From NCBI RefSeq assembly GCF_016651105.1, contig NZ_JAEKEL010000001.1, positions 1,385,501 to 1,449,500 of the forward strand: a stretch of 64,000 nucleotides of DNA, read 5' to 3'. This document shows positions 51,822-63,500 of this stretch, piece after piece. The notes under the pieces are model-generated. The model searched no databases. It was given only the letters and a program-made list of their open reading frames with translations, and was not told the DNA's origin. Each line of letters begins with the position of its first letter. Positions within the stretch are counted from its first letter, which is position 1. Position numbers and translations under genes: made by a program. Source of the stretch: Pseudomonas sp. TH15 (GTDB taxonomy: Bacteria > Pseudomonadota > Gammaproteobacteria > Pseudomonadales > Pseudomonadaceae).

Positions 51822-51853
51822 AAAAAAGGCCTCCCGAAGGAGGCCTCTTTTTG
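51822..51853 (-). terminator. Intrinsic terminator of glnA
   Basis: AAAAAAGGCCTCC and GGAGGCCTCTTTTT with a 4-nt loop; 29 bases after the glnA stop on the minus strand. Confidence 0.88.
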
Positions 51854-51881
51854 TCACGCCGCTTGCGCAGGCGCTACCGGA

Positions 51882-53288
51882 TCAGCAGCTGTAGTACAGC
51901 TCATATTCCAGTGGGTGTACGAAGGTGCGGACCTTGATTTCTTCTTCGCTTTTCAGAGCGATGTAAGCGTCGATGAAGTCATCGGAGAACACGCCGCCTT
52001 TGGTCAGGAACGCGCGACCTTTGTCCAGCTCTTCCAGGGCTTCTTTCAGGCTGCCGCAAACTTGTGGGATCTCTTTCGCCTCTTCAGGCGGCAGGTCGTA
52101 CAGGTTTTTGTCAGCTGCGTCGCCAGGGTGGATCTTGTTCTGGATGCCGTCCAGGCCAGCCATCAACAGTGCAGCGAAGCCCAGGTACGGGTTAGCTGCT
52201 GGATCCGGGAAGCGAGCTTCGATACGGCGAGCGCGAGGGCTGGACACGTAAGGAATACGGATCGAAGCGGAACGGTTGCGAGCCGAGTAGGCCAGCATTA
52301 CCGGAGCTTCGAAACCTGGGACCAGACGCTTGTAGGAGTTGGTCGACGGGTTGGTGAAGCCGTTCAGGGCCTTACCGTGCTTGATGATGCCGCCGATGAA
52401 GTACAGGGCGGTATCGGACAGGCCGGCATAGCCTTCGCCAGCGAAGGTGTTCTTGCCATCTTTAGCGATGGACAGGTGAACGTGCATACCCGAACCGTTG
52501 TCGCCGTACAGAGGCTTAGGCATGAAGGTCGCGGTGCGGCCGTATGCATCAGCAACGTTGTGTACGCAGTACTTCAGGGTTTGAACTTCGTCAGCCTTGG
52601 CAACCAGGGTGTTGAACTTCACGCCGATTTCGTTCTGGCCGGCAGTCGCCACTTCGTGGTGGTGAACTTCGATGGTCAGGCCCATCTCTTCCATGGCGTT
52701 GCACATGGAGGTACGGATTTCGTGGTCGTGGTCGAATGGCGGAACCGGGAAGTAACCACCCTTGACGCCTGGACGGTGGCCGCGGTTGCCGCCTTCCACG
52801 TCCTGGTCGGACATCCACGAACCTTGTTCGGAGTAGATTTTGAACATCGAACCGGAGATGTCGGACTTGAACTTCACTTGGTCGAAGATGAAGAACTCTG
52901 GCTCCGGACCTACGAATACGGTGTCGCCGATACCAGTCGACTTCAGGTATTCCTCGGCACGCTTGGCGATCGCACGTGGGTCACGGTCGTAGCCTTGCAT
53001 GGTCGAAGGCTCGATCACGTCGCAAACCAGGATCAGGGTTGGCTCTTCGGTGAACGGGTCGAGAACGGCAGTGCTGTCGTCCGGCATCAGAATCATGTCG
53101 GAGGCTTCGATGCCTTTCCAGCCAGCAATGGAGGAACCGTCGAACATTTTGCCTTCTTCGAAGAAAGCATCATCCAGCGCGTCGCGAGCCGGCATGGTCA
53201 CGTGGTGCTGAGTGCCTTTGGTGTCCGTGAAGCGCAGATCAATCCACTTGACGTCATGATCTTTGATGAGTTGAACCGACTTCGACAT
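51882..53288 (-). CDS. glnA: Glutamine synthetase, type I
   Basis: 468 aa. Joins ammonia and glutamate with [20 protein letters not shown], catalytic [16 protein letters not shown], the ATP-site region and the adenylylation loop [14 protein letters not shown], whose tyrosine marks the GlnE-regulated form. The gene is preceded by a sigma-54-type promoter and followed by a strong terminator. Confidence 0.97.
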   Translation of the reverse strand: MSKSVQLIKDHDVKWIDLRFTDTKGTQHHVTMPARDALDDAFFEEGKMFDGSSIAGWKGIEASDMILMPDDSTAVLDPFTEEPTLILVCDVIEPSTMQGYDRDPRAIAKRAEEYLKSTGIGDTVFVGPEPEFFIFDQVKFKSDISGSMFKIYSEQGSWMSDQDVEGGNRGHRPGVKGGYFPVPPFDHDHEIRTSMCNAMEEMGLTIEVHHHEVATAGQNEIGVKFNTLVAKADEVQTLKYCVHNVADAYGRTATFMPKPLYGDNGSGMHVHLSIAKDGKNTFAGEGYAGLSDTALYFIGGIIKHGKALNGFTNPSTNSYKRLVPGFEAPVMLAYSARNRSASIRIPYVSSPRARRIEARFPDPAANPYLGFAALLMAGLDGIQNKIHPGDAADKNLYDLPPEEAKEIPQVCGSLKEALEELDKGRAFLTKGGVFSDDFIDAYIALKSEEEIKVRTFVHPLEYELYYSC

Positions 53289-53386
53289 AGTGTCCTCCGG
53301 GTGGCTTCGGGCTTAGTAGTGGATGCCCTTAGAATGTGGGTGATGCCGGCGCGAATACTCTGCCATGGCAACCTGCCTCACAAGGG

Positions 53387-53402
53387 AGCAAATTGCATGC
53401 CA
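53387..53402 (-). promoter_or_regulatory. Sigma-54 promoter of glnA
   Basis: On the minus strand TGGCATGCAATTTGCT matches TGGCACG-N4-TTGCW with one change; GG and GC are 10 nt apart. It lies about 100 bases upstream of the glnA ATG. A partial NtrC-like half-site (GCACCA) is at 53506-53522, at enhancer distance. Confidence 0.68.
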
Positions 53403-53547
53403 GTGCCCCACCATGGGTTTTTTGCCCCAATATCACGCTTATAGAGGCTTATTGCGCCGCAAAGCTGAAATTACCGCCCTGTAATGTAGCGTCTAATTCC
53501 ATAAATGACCTGTTTTGGTGCGTTCGAAACCTTCTGCATATTAACTG

Positions 53548-53576
53548 GTTAAACCTTGAGCAATTTCCGCTATAAT
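53548..53576 (+). promoter_or_regulatory. Candidate sigma-70 promoter for thiI
   Basis: Perfect TATAAT at 53571-53576 with a weak -35 (GTTAAA) at 17 bp. 43 bases before the thiI ATG. Confidence 0.45.
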
Positions 53577-53618
53577 CCGCGCCCCCCTTTTTCGGCTGGC
53601 CCAGCGCGCGCTGTTTTC

Positions 53619-55073
53619 ATGAAACTAATCGTAAAAGTCTTTCCCGAGATCACCATCAAGAGCCGCCCGGTACGGATGCGTTTCATCCGCCAGTTGGCCA
53701 AGAACATCCGTGCTGTGCTCCGCGATCTGGACCCGGCTGTGGTGGTGAACGGCGTGTGGGACAACCTCGAGCTGGAAACCCGCGTCAGCGAGCCCAAAGC
53801 CCTGAAGGAGATGACCGAGCGCCTGAGCTGCATGCCGGGCATCGCGCATTTCCTGCAGGTCGACGAATACCCGTTGGGTGACTTCGACGACATCGTTGCC
53901 AAGTGCAAGCAGCACTATGGCGATGCGTTGGCCGGGAAGATCTTTTCGGTGCGCTGCAAGCGCGGCGGGCACCACACGTTCTCGTCCATGGACGTGGAAA
54001 AATACGTCGGCAGCCAACTGCGTCGTCAGTGCGGTGCCGCCGGGATTTCCCTGAAAGAGCCGGAAATCGAAGTTCGCATCGAAATTCGCGACCAACGGTT
54101 GTACGTGATCCACAGCCAGCACAACAGTATCGGCGGTTATCCGCTGGGAGCGCTGGAGCAGACGCTCGTGCTGATGTCCGGCGGCTTTGACTCGACAGTC
54201 GCCGCCTACCAGATCATGCGCCGTGGCCTGATGAGCCATTTCTGCTTCTTTAATCTGGGCGGACGAGCCCATGAACTGGGCGTTATGGAAGTCGCGCACT
54301 TCATCTGGAAGAAGTACGGCAGCTCCCAACGCGTGTTATTTGTCAGTGTGCCGTTCGAGGAAGTACTGGGAGAAATTCTCGGGAAAGTCGATAACAGTCA
54401 TATGGGCGTAGTTTTGAAGCGTATGATGTTGCGCGCTGCATCGAAGATTGCCGACCGGCTGGACATCGATGCGCTGGTGACCGGTGAAGCGATCTCCCAG
54501 GTTTCGAGCCAGACGCTGCCGAACCTGTCGTTGATCGACTGCGTGACCGAGAAGCTGGTCTTGCGCCCGCTGATCGCCAGTCACAAGCAGGACATCATCG
54601 ACCTGGCCACCGAAATCGGCACTGCCGACTTCGCCAAGCACATGCCGGAATACTGCGGGGTCATCTCGGTGAACCCAAAGACCCACGCCAAGCGCAACCG
54701 CGTGGAGTACGAAGAACAACAGTTCGACATGGCAGTCCTTGAGCGTGCGCTCGAGAACGCCAAACTGGTACCGATCGATCGCGTGATCGACGAATTGGGC
54801 CAGGACTTGCAGATCGAAGAAGTCAGCGAAGCTCTGGCGGGCCAGATCATCATCGACATCCGTCACCCGGATGCCGCTGAAGACGAGCCGCTGGAACTGG
54901 CTGGCATTGAGGTACAGACGATGCCGTTTTATGCATTGAACGCTCGTTTCAAGGAACTGGACCCTACTCGCCAGTACCTGCTGTATTGCGACAAAGGCGT
55001 GATGAGTCGCCTGCATGCCCACCATTTGCTCAGTGAGGGGCATGCCAATGTGCGCGTTTATCGACCGAGCTAA
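53619..55073 (+). CDS. thiI: tRNA 4-thiouridine synthase ThiI
   Basis: 484 aa from the ATG at 53619 ([20 protein letters not shown]). Ferredoxin-like and THUMP domains, PP-loop SGGFDST adenylating U8 of tRNA, and a C-terminal rhodanese domain with cysteine in [11 protein letters not shown], so it can carry the persulfide sulfur. Also serves thiamine thiazole synthesis in enterics. Divergent from glnA. Confidence 0.95.
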   Translation: MKLIVKVFPEITIKSRPVRMRFIRQLAKNIRAVLRDLDPAVVVNGVWDNLELETRVSEPKALKEMTERLSCMPGIAHFLQVDEYPLGDFDDIVAKCKQHYGDALAGKIFSVRCKRGGHHTFSSMDVEKYVGSQLRRQCGAAGISLKEPEIEVRIEIRDQRLYVIHSQHNSIGGYPLGALEQTLVLMSGGFDSTVAAYQIMRRGLMSHFCFFNLGGRAHELGVMEVAHFIWKKYGSSQRVLFVSVPFEEVLGEILGKVDNSHMGVVLKRMMLRAASKIADRLDIDALVTGEAISQVSSQTLPNLSLIDCVTEKLVLRPLIASHKQDIIDLATEIGTADFAKHMPEYCGVISVNPKTHAKRNRVEYEEQQFDMAVLERALENAKLVPIDRVIDELGQDLQIEEVSEALAGQIIIDIRHPDAAEDEPLELAGIEVQTMPFYALNARFKELDPTRQYLLYCDKGVMSRLHAHHLLSEGHANVRVYRPS

Positions 55074-55212
55074 GTGCCCGGGGCTGTTTGCCTGTGGCCT
55101 GCGTCACCGGCCCCCCGACGCCGCCGTCAAGCTGTAACGGCTTTGCCGGACTCTACTGTTAATCGCTGCCAAGACTTGTCAGCACACCGAATCCTCTGAT
55201 CGAGATACACAA

Positions 55213-57033
55213 GTGATCGAAAATCTACGCAACATCGCCATCATTGCTCACGTTGACCATGGTAAAACCACCCTGGTAGACAAACTCTTGCGTCAATCCG
55301 GCACCCTGGAGCGCAACGAGCTCAACGACGAGCGCGTGATGGACTCCAACGACCAGGAGAAAGAGCGCGGTATTACCATTCTGGCGAAAAACACCGCCAT
55401 CAACTGGAACGGCTACCACATCAACATCGTGGACACCCCGGGCCACGCCGACTTCGGCGGCGAAGTTGAACGCGTAATGTCGATGGTTGACTCCGTTCTG
55501 CTGCTGGTTGACGCTCAAGACGGCCCTATGCCGCAAACCCGTTTCGTGACCAAGAAGGCTTTCGAAGCCGGCCTGCGTCCAATCGTGGTTATCAACAAGG
55601 TTGACCGTCCAGGCGCACGTCCGGACTGGGTTCTGGACCAGATCTTCGACCTGTTCGACAACCTCGGTGCTACCGAAGAACAGCTGGACTTCAAAGTTGT
55701 CTACGCCTCGGCCCTGAACGGCATTGCCGGTCTGGAACACACCGACATGGCTGAAGACATGACCCCGCTGTACCAGTCGATCGTCGACAACGTACCAGCA
55801 CCGAAAGTTGACCGTGACGGTCCGTTCCAGATGCAAATCTCGGCACTGGACTACAACAGCTTCCTGGGCATTATCGGCGTTGGCCGTATCGCTCGTGGTC
55901 GCGTCAAGCCGAACACCCCGGTTGTGGCTATCGATGCTGATGGCAAACGCCGTAACGGCCGTATCCTGAAGCTGATGGGTCACCACGGTCTGCACCGCAT
56001 CGACGTTGAAGAAGCAGCTGCCGGCGACATCGTCTGCATCAGCGGCTTCGACCAGCTGTTCATCTCCGACACCCTGTGCGACCCACAGAACGTTGAAGCG
56101 ATGAAGCCGCTGACCGTTGACGAACCAACCGTTTCGATGACCTTCCAGGTTAACGACTCGCCGTTCTGCGGCCGTGAAGGCAAGTTCGTCACCAGCCGTA
56201 ACATCAAAGAGCGTCTGGACAAAGAACTGCTCTACAACGTTGCCCTGCGCGTTGAAGAAGGCGACACCGCCGACAAGTTCAAAGTCTCCGGCCGTGGTGA
56301 GCTGCACCTCTCGGTACTGATCGAAACCATGCGTCGCGAAGGCTTCGAAATGGGTGTTGGTCGTCCGGAAGTGATCATCCGTATGGTTGACGGCGTCAAG
56401 CACGAACCGTACGAAAACGTGACCATCGACCTGCCAGAAGAATCGCAAGGTTCGATCATGGAACAGATCGGTATCCGTAAAGGCGATCTGACCAACATGG
56501 TTCCGGATGGCAAGGGCCGTGTGCGCCTTGAGTACAACATCCCGGCTCGTGGCTTGATCGGTTTCCGTAACGAGTTCCTGACCCTGACCTCCGGTGCAGG
56601 CATCCTGACCTCGATCTTCGACCGTTACGACGTGATGAAGTCCGGCGACATGTCCGGCCGTCAGAACGGCGTGCTGGTTTCGGTTGCTACCGGTAAGGCT
56701 CTGACTTACTCGCTGGAAACCCTGCAGGCTCGCGGCAAACTGTTCCTGGGTCACGGCGAAGACGTGTACGAAGGTCAAATCGTCGGCATCAACAGCCGCG
56801 ACAACGACCTGGGCGTCAACCCAACCAAAGGCAAGAAGCTCGACAACATGCGTGCCTCGGGTAAAGACGAAACCATCGCTCTGGTTCCGCCTATCCGTTT
56901 CACCCTGGAACAAGCTCTGGAATTCGTTCAAGAAGACGAATTGTGCGAAGTCACTCCTAAGTCCATCCGTCTTCGTAAGAAGATCCTGGGCGAAAGCGAG
57001 CGTACCCGCGCTGCCAAGAAAAGCGGCAACTGA
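55213..57033 (+). CDS. typA: Translational GTPase TypA/BipA
   Basis: 606 aa. G1 [20 protein letters not shown]3 [16 protein letters not shown]4 [10 protein letters not shown], then EF-G-like domains III and V and the BipA-specific C-terminal domain ([35 protein letters not shown]). A ribosome-binding GTPase for assembly and stress growth. The start is a GTG at 55213. The 139-nt gap from thiI shows no other feature. Confidence 0.95.
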   Translation: MIENLRNIAIIAHVDHGKTTLVDKLLRQSGTLERNELNDERVMDSNDQEKERGITILAKNTAINWNGYHINIVDTPGHADFGGEVERVMSMVDSVLLLVDAQDGPMPQTRFVTKKAFEAGLRPIVVINKVDRPGARPDWVLDQIFDLFDNLGATEEQLDFKVVYASALNGIAGLEHTDMAEDMTPLYQSIVDNVPAPKVDRDGPFQMQISALDYNSFLGIIGVGRIARGRVKPNTPVVAIDADGKRRNGRILKLMGHHGLHRIDVEEAAAGDIVCISGFDQLFISDTLCDPQNVEAMKPLTVDEPTVSMTFQVNDSPFCGREGKFVTSRNIKERLDKELLYNVALRVEEGDTADKFKVSGRGELHLSVLIETMRREGFEMGVGRPEVIIRMVDGVKHEPYENVTIDLPEESQGSIMEQIGIRKGDLTNMVPDGKGRVRLEYNIPARGLIGFRNEFLTLTSGAGILTSIFDRYDVMKSGDMSGRQNGVLVSVATGKALTYSLETLQARGKLFLGHGEDVYEGQIVGINSRDNDLGVNPTKGKKLDNMRASGKDETIALVPPIRFTLEQALEFVQEDELCEVTPKSIRLRKKILGESERTRAAKKSGN

Positions 57034-57053
57034 GTTTCGACTTAGTTAAGGCT

Positions 57054-57092
57054 TAAAAAAACGCCCCCGACCGCAAGGTCGGGGGCGTTTTT
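57054..57092 (+). terminator. Intrinsic terminator of typA
   Basis: ACGCCCCCGACC and GGTCGGGGGCGT around GCAA, followed by TTTTTG. Strong and 21 bases after the stop. Confidence 0.92.
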
Positions 57093-57128
57093 GTTTGTCT
57101 GGGGTTTGTGCGGTGTTTCACCTGGCCC

Positions 57129-57196
57129 CTTCGCGGGCAAGCCTCGCTCCTACAGGTTTAGCGTTTCCCTTGTAGGAGCGAGGCTTGCCCGCGAAA
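57129..57196. repeat. REP doublet of a second type
   Basis: CTTCGCGGGCAAGCCTCGCT and its inverse around a 14-nt spacer. Core GCAAGCCTCGCTCCTACA differs from the AGCGGGCTTGCTCG type of the other copies, so it belongs to a different REP family or subclass; arms face outward in the opposite order. Confidence 0.82.
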
Positions 57197-57224
57197 GCAA
57201 TCGGTCAGACGGCGAGATTCCGGA

Positions 57225-57665
57225 TCAGAACTTCTCGAGCGTACGACGGCTACTGCTGGTCTCACGCGCCACTTCTTTAGGCTTGTAAGCGCAATACCCC
57301 GGCCGCGGGCCGATTTTCGGGTGGTTGCGGCAAGTATCCGGGCGCTTTTCATAAATAGTGCACAGACGGCTCTTACGATCCAGGTACAGGCAATCGTTGT
57401 TGCTCATGCGCTGGAGGGTGAAGATCTCGGACTTCTGGTTGTAACGCTCGACGATCCCTTCCTTCTGCAAACGCTTGGCGATGTTCTTCGCCGGTTCGCC
57501 GCGCTCGAACTCGTCGACGATGCCGATACGGATCAGATCCTTGATCTTGACCTCAACCGGCAAGGTGCAGCAGCTGGACACGCAGGAGCCGCACATCGGG
57601 GCAGAGTACTTGGCCCAGGTATCGAGGCGGTCGATCTCCGCGGCGGCGATCAGGTTGGACTTCAT
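57225..57665 (-). CDS. YkgJ-family cysteine-cluster protein
   Basis: 146 aa from the second of two ATGs. CGSCVSSCCTLPVEVKIKDL at the N-terminal side and CLYLDRKSRLCTIYEKRPDT then CRNHP later form the YkgJ-type cysteine cluster, expected to bind zinc or iron-sulfur. Function unknown. Monocistronic, convergent with typA. Confidence 0.87.
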   Translation of the reverse strand: MKSNLIAAAEIDRLDTWAKYSAPMCGSCVSSCCTLPVEVKIKDLIRIGIVDEFERGEPAKNIAKRLQKEGIVERYNQKSEIFTLQRMSNNDCLYLDRKSRLCTIYEKRPDTCRNHPKIGPRPGYCAYKPKEVARETSSSRRTLEKF

Positions 57666-57923
57666 CATCGGTTGTTACCAGCGTGCATCAGGGCGCGCGA
57701 TCATACCGGGACTGGTGGATTTTTGAACAACCTTTCGCCAGATTTTTTGCGATATCGCCAAATAACCCGTGTGTTCCGGCACGGCCCCTGCATTGATTCA
57801 GCCACATGCCAACGTAATGCCGAGCTATCTCGCACTATCAGGAAAAACTGCCGAACCAGAGCCCATACCGCCTGTCAGACCGTCTAGGCTCAGACAATTC
57901 CAAGCTCGCTCGAGGTCCTATCG

Positions 57924-60374
57924 ATGACTCAAGAACCACTTGTTCGCGAAGCAGAGGTGGCCGCATTCCGCGACGCCGTCTTGACCAAACTCACCTACGC
58001 GGTGGGCAAAGACCCGGATCACGCCTTCGACCACGACTGGTTCGAAGCCATTGCCTTGGCCGCGCGCGATCACATGGTCGAGCACTGGATGGACCATACG
58101 CGGCAGATCTACCGCAAAGGTCAGAAGCGGGTTTACTACCTCTCCCTTGAATTCCTGATTGGCCGCTTGCTCTACGACAGCTTGAGCAACCTCGGCCTGC
58201 TGGACGTTGCCCGCGAGGCGCTGACCGAACTCGGCGTCGATCTGGAACGCATCCGCCTGCTGGAGCCCGATGCGGCGCTCGGCAACGGCGGCCTCGGTCG
58301 CCTGGCCGCGTGCTTCATGGAAAGCATGTCGACCCTCGGCATCGCCGGCCATGGTTATGGCATTCGTTATGAACATGGGTTGTTCCGCCAGGCCATCGTT
58401 GATGGCTGGCAGCAGGAGCAGACCGAACACTGGCTGGATTTCGGTAACCCGTGGGAGTTCGAGCGGCCGGAAGTCGTCTACCCGATCGGCTTCGGCGGCA
58501 GTGTCGAAACCGTGACCGACGAGGCCGGCAAGTCTCGCCAGGTCTGGACCCCGGCAGAAACCGTGCGGGCCATTGCTTACGACACCCCGGTGGTCGGCTG
58601 GCGCGGTGCGAGCGTCAACACCCTGCGCCTGTGGCGTGCCCGCGCCATGGAAGATTTGCATCTGGAGCGCTTCAACGCCGGCGACCACTTGGGCGCTGTG
58701 GCCGAAGTGGCCCGGGCCGAAAGTATTTCCCGCGTGCTGTACCCGGCGGACAGCACCGAAGCCGGCCAGGAACTGCGCCTGCGTCAGGAATACTTCTTCG
58801 TCGCCGCGTCCCTGCAGGATTTGCTGCGCCGCCATCGCAACATGCACACCTCGGTGCTGACCCTGGGCGACCACGCGGCGATCCAGCTCAACGACACTCA
58901 CCCCTCAATTGCCGTGGCCGAACTGATGCGCCAACTGGTCGACGTCTACGATGTTGCGTGGGATGCCGCGTGGCAGGTGACGGTCGACACACTTTCGTAC
59001 ACCAACCACACCTTGCTGCCAGAAGCGCTGGAAACCTGGCCGGTCGGTTTGATGGAACGCATGCTGCCGCGGCACATGCAGATCATTTACCTGATCAACG
59101 CCCAGCACATCGATTCGCTGCGGGCCAAAGGCATCCACGACTTTGACGTGTTGCGCGCGGTGTCACTGATTGAAGAAGACAACGGCCGCCGCGTGCGTAT
59201 GGGCAACCTGGCGTTCCTCGGTTCCCACAGCGTCAACGGCGTATCCGGGCTGCACACGCAGCTGATGCGCAAGACTGTGTTTTCCGAACTGCACAAGCTC
59301 TACCCGGATCGGATCAACAACAAGACCAACGGCATCACCTTCCGCCGCTGGCTCTACCAGGCCAACCCCGAGCTGACGGCGATGATGGTCGACGCCCTGG
59401 GTCCCGATCTATTGGATAACGCCGAGCAGCGGCTGATCGAACTGGAACCGTTCGCCGAGAAGACTGCATTTCGCAAGGCCTTCGCAGATCAGCGGCTGCA
59501 CAGCAAGAAAGCCCTGGCGTACCTGATTCACGAACGGTTGGGCATCGCGGTCAACCCGGCGGCGATGTTCGACGTGCAGGTCAAGCGGATCCACGAATAC
59601 AAACGGCAGTTGCTCAACCTGCTGCACACCGTCGCGCTGTACCAGGCGATTCGTGCCGAGCCGGAAATCGACTGGGTGCCGCGCGTGAAGATCTTCGCCG
59701 GCAAGGCGGCGGCCAGTTATCACCAGGCCAAGCTGATCATCAAACTGACCAACGACATCGCCCGGGTGGTGAACAACGACCCGACGGTGCGTGGTTTGCT
59801 CAAGGTGGTGTTCCTGCCCAACTACAACGTCAGCCTGGCGGAGAGCATCATTCCGGCGGCGGATTTGTCGGAGCAGATTTCCACAGCCGGCTTCGAGGCC
59901 TCGGGCACCAGCAACATGAAATTCGGCCTCAACGGCGCGCTGACCATCGGCACCCTCGACGGCGCCAACGTGGAGATGTGCGAACGGATCGGCGCCGAGC
60001 ACATGTTCATCTTCGGCCTTAGCGCTCAGCAGGTGGAAGCGCGCAAGCAAAATCATGAGTTCAATGCGACGCCGGATATTGCGGCGTCCCATCGACTTAA
60101 TGACGTGCTACAAGCGATTCGTGGCGGGGTGTTCTCGCCGGATGATCCGTCCCGTTATGCAGGTTTGATCGATTCGCTGATCGACTATGACCGCTTCCTG
60201 GTTTGCGCCGATTTTGACTCCTACTGGGACGCCCAGATGCGCGTCGAGGCGCACTGGCATGATTCTCAAGCCTGGTGGCGTTCGGCGGTGTTGAACACGG
60301 CGCGCATGGGCTGGTTCTCGTCGGACCGGACGATTCGTGAGTACGCGACGGAAATCTGGAAGGCGTTGGAGTAA
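57924..60374 (+). CDS. glgP: Glycogen/starch phosphorylase
   Basis: 816 aa, the usual length. Releases glucose-1-phosphate from glycogen, with PLP. YYLSLEFLIGRLL, GNGGLGRLAACFMES, LNDTHPSIAVAELM, IHEYKRQLLN, and the PLP region GFEASGTSNMKFGLNGALTI with the Schiff-base lysine. Starts at 57924; a partial palindrome (GGCCCAACGCC/TTGGGCC) follows the stop. Confidence 0.95.
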   Translation: MTQEPLVREAEVAAFRDAVLTKLTYAVGKDPDHAFDHDWFEAIALAARDHMVEHWMDHTRQIYRKGQKRVYYLSLEFLIGRLLYDSLSNLGLLDVAREALTELGVDLERIRLLEPDAALGNGGLGRLAACFMESMSTLGIAGHGYGIRYEHGLFRQAIVDGWQQEQTEHWLDFGNPWEFERPEVVYPIGFGGSVETVTDEAGKSRQVWTPAETVRAIAYDTPVVGWRGASVNTLRLWRARAMEDLHLERFNAGDHLGAVAEVARAESISRVLYPADSTEAGQELRLRQEYFFVAASLQDLLRRHRNMHTSVLTLGDHAAIQLNDTHPSIAVAELMRQLVDVYDVAWDAAWQVTVDTLSYTNHTLLPEALETWPVGLMERMLPRHMQIIYLINAQHIDSLRAKGIHDFDVLRAVSLIEEDNGRRVRMGNLAFLGSHSVNGVSGLHTQLMRKTVFSELHKLYPDRINNKTNGITFRRWLYQANPELTAMMVDALGPDLLDNAEQRLIELEPFAEKTAFRKAFADQRLHSKKALAYLIHERLGIAVNPAAMFDVQVKRIHEYKRQLLNLLHTVALYQAIRAEPEIDWVPRVKIFAGKAAASYHQAKLIIKLTNDIARVVNNDPTVRGLLKVVFLPNYNVSLAESIIPAADLSEQISTAGFEASGTSNMKFGLNGALTIGTLDGANVEMCERIGAEHMFIFGLSAQQVEARKQNHEFNATPDIAASHRLNDVLQAIRGGVFSPDDPSRYAGLIDSLIDYDRFLVCADFDSYWDAQMRVEAHWHDSQAWWRSAVLNTARMGWFSSDRTIREYATEIWKALE

Positions 60375-60560
60375 CTTTTAGCAATAATTGCGAGCAAGGC
60401 CCAACGCCTGTTGGGCCGGATCGATATACTAAGCGTCAGTTTTGCCGGATGTTTCAGTGGCGTCTGCGAGAACGCCTTCGCGGGCAAGTCGAAGACGTCA
60501 GCACAAACACCACAAGGCTTCTGGACTTGCTCGGCAATGGGCCGCTTAGGGATATCGACC

Positions 60561-63500
60561 ATGCAATGGATTTTGATGCTGATTGGCTTGGCGCTGGGCT
60601 GGATACTCGACGAGTCGTTCATCGATGCGCTGTTGGGTGCTTTGTTCGGGTTAGGCATTGGCCAAGCCTTTCGCATTGGCCGTTTGGGCAAGCAAGCTGC
60701 CGAGCAGCACCGTTTGCTCGAGCAGACGCAGGTGGCGCTCAATACATTGCTGCAACGACTGATATTGCTGGAAGGGGCTGGCTTCAAGGCACCGGAAACC
60801 AGTGAGCCAGTTGTCAGTGAGCCCGTCGCATCCCCTGAATTCATTCTCGACGACATCCCCGTCGATCCCCCCGTCGACTCCCCGGAGCTACTCTGGGAAC
60901 TCCCGCCCGGACTCGAACCGATCACCGCCACGGCCTCCGAAACCAGCCGTCCGCTGCCGGCCGATGTCTGGACGCCGGAACCGATCGCTCGCGAACCGCG
61001 ACAACCGGCAGCCCCGCGCGAACCTAACGTTTTCGACCGCGCCATCAACGGTGCGCGCAACTGGCTGTTCGGTGGCAACACCGTGCTGCGGGTTGGCGTG
61101 GTGCTGTTGTTCCTCGGTCTGGCGTTCCTGCTGCGCTACGCCACCGAAGGCATGGTGGTGCCGATCGAGATGCGTTACGCCGGTGTCGCCGCCAGTGCTT
61201 TGGGCTTGCTCGCATTGGGCTGGTGGCTGCGTCATCGCAACAACCAATTTGCGCTGATGTTGCAAGGTACCGGGATCGCCGTGTTGTACCTGACGGTGTT
61301 CGCCGCAATGCGCTTGCACCCGATACTCGACCCGACGGCGGCCCTGGGCCTGCTGGTCGCGGTGACGGTGTTCTCGGCGATTCTGGCGATCACCCAGGAT
61401 TCCCTGGCCCTGGCCTGCGTCGCCGCACTGGGCGGTTTCGCCGCGCCGATCCTGACCTCGACCGGCGCTGGTAGCCATGTCGCGCTGTTCAGCTACTTCG
61501 TCTTGCTCAACACCGGCATCCTCGCGATTGCCTGGTTCAAGGCTTGGCGGCCACTCAACCTGATCGGTTTTGTCGGCACCTTTGGCATCGGCTTCGCCTG
61601 GGGCGCGCGTTCTTACACGCCGGAGTTGCTGTGGAGCACCGAGCCATTCCTGATTCTGTTCTTCCTGATGTACCTGGGCATTGGCCTGTTGTTTACCCGG
61701 CGCAAGTTGTTGGAGATGAGCGACTCGCCTGAAGACGAGAGTCGTCAGGCATTGCTGCACTGGTCGGCGCGCAAGGGCGATTACGTCGACGGCACGATGC
61801 TGTTCGGGCCGCCGCTGGTGGGCTTCGGTTTGCAATTCGCGCTGGTCCAGCATCTGGAGTTCGCTGCCGCGTTCAGTGCGCTGGCGCTGGGTATGCTCTA
61901 TATGGGCCTGGCCCGATTGCTGATGGGCGGTCGCGCCTTGTTGCTGGCGGAAACCTGTCTTGCACTCGGAGTGATCTTCGCCAGCCTGGCGATCCCCTTG
62001 GGCCTCGACGCGCGTTGGACTGCTGCGGCTTGGGCGGTGGAGGGCGCGGGGATCTTCTGGCTCGGCCTGCGTCAGCAACGACCGCTGGCTCGCGCTTTCG
62101 CCTTGCTGCTGCAACTCGGTTCTGCGCTGGCGTTTCTCAGTAAGTTGCAGACCGGCGAAAGCAGCCTGTTGGACGGTTCGCCACTGGGCGCATTGATGCT
62201 CGGCGTGGCGTTGCTGTTCAGCTTCTACCAATTGCGCAAAGCCTTGCCGGAGCAGGCCTCGAAGTGGGAGCGCCAAGGCTTGCCGGTGTTGGCTTGCCTC
62301 GGTCTGATGTTCCTTTATTTGCTGGCGCCGCTGTTCTTCCTCACCCACGGCACGGCGATCAGCTGGGCGCTGGCCGGGTTGGCGACGTTGTTTATTGGCC
62401 TGCGCCTGCAATCGCGCACGTTCCTGTTCACCGCGTTTGCCGTGCAATTGCTCGGCGGCGCGTTGTTCCTGTTGCGGTTGCACGGGACAAGCGATGGTTC
62501 CGCCGCGGTGTTCAGCGCTGGCTGGAGCGGTTTACTCAGTGCCTCGCTGATTGGCCTGGCGTTGATCGCCGGCATGTTGCTGGCAGCCCGCGATGAGATG
62601 GTGCGCAACGATGCGCGCTTGCTGCGTGGTTTGTCGGTGATTTTGCTGGCCGGTCTGGTGCTGATCAACCTCGCCGTGCTGTTCGTGCTGCCATGGCAAA
62701 CCGCGAGTGCGGTGTGGGCCGCCAGCGGTTTGTTCATCATTTGGCTGAGTCTGTACCTCAAGCAGCGCGTGAGTTTTGTCTTCGGTCTGCTGTTGCAGGT
62801 GATCGGTGGCGCGGCGTTCCTGTTTGCCGGGCCGGACTTGCTCGGGCCGTTGGCCAGCGAAGGTCTGAAGCCTTTGGCCCACAGCGGTTTCTGGACGCCG
62901 CTGGTGCTCGGTTTGGCCGCACTGGTTGGCGCCTGGCGCTTGCAACTGGGCAATCACGGGTCGGCGTTCGATGTACTGAGCCTGAATCGCTTGTCTGAAC
63001 TGCTGCTGGTGTGGGGCGCAGGCTGGTGGGCGCTGGCGTGGATCAGTGAAGTGCTGCGCTTTGCGCCTGTGGATCTGCAAGCGACCTTGCTGCTGGCGGT
63101 CGCGGCACTGAGTGTCGCGCTGTGGACGCTGTTGTCGCTGCGCCTGAAATGGTCGGCGCTGGGCTTGCTCTGCACCTTGCTGATTCCGGCGGCGGGGCTG
63201 GTGTTGGTCGCCGCGTGGCATTCGCGCTATCACCCAGCGGCCAACTTCGGCTGGCTGGTGTGGGCGGCGGTATTTGCCGTGCACTTCTTCTCCCTGCGGC
63301 GTTTGGCGCCGATGCTACCGGCGCGCGCCCTCAGCACTGCCCATGTGCTCGGCTGCTGGTTGTTGATCGGTGTGCTGGCGCTGGAGCTGCGTTACGGCTT
63401 GCTGCTGTTGTCCGAGCAGTACAACGCCTGGCGCTGGTTGGGCTGGGCGATTTTGCCGAGTGTGTATTTGGTGTTGACGGCCGCGCCACGCAACTGGCCA

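Noticed and set aside
60888..62483. 531-codon minus-strand ORF
   Set aside because: Glu/Gln/Arg-rich shadow of the DUF2339 gene, whose plus frame has clear membrane segments.
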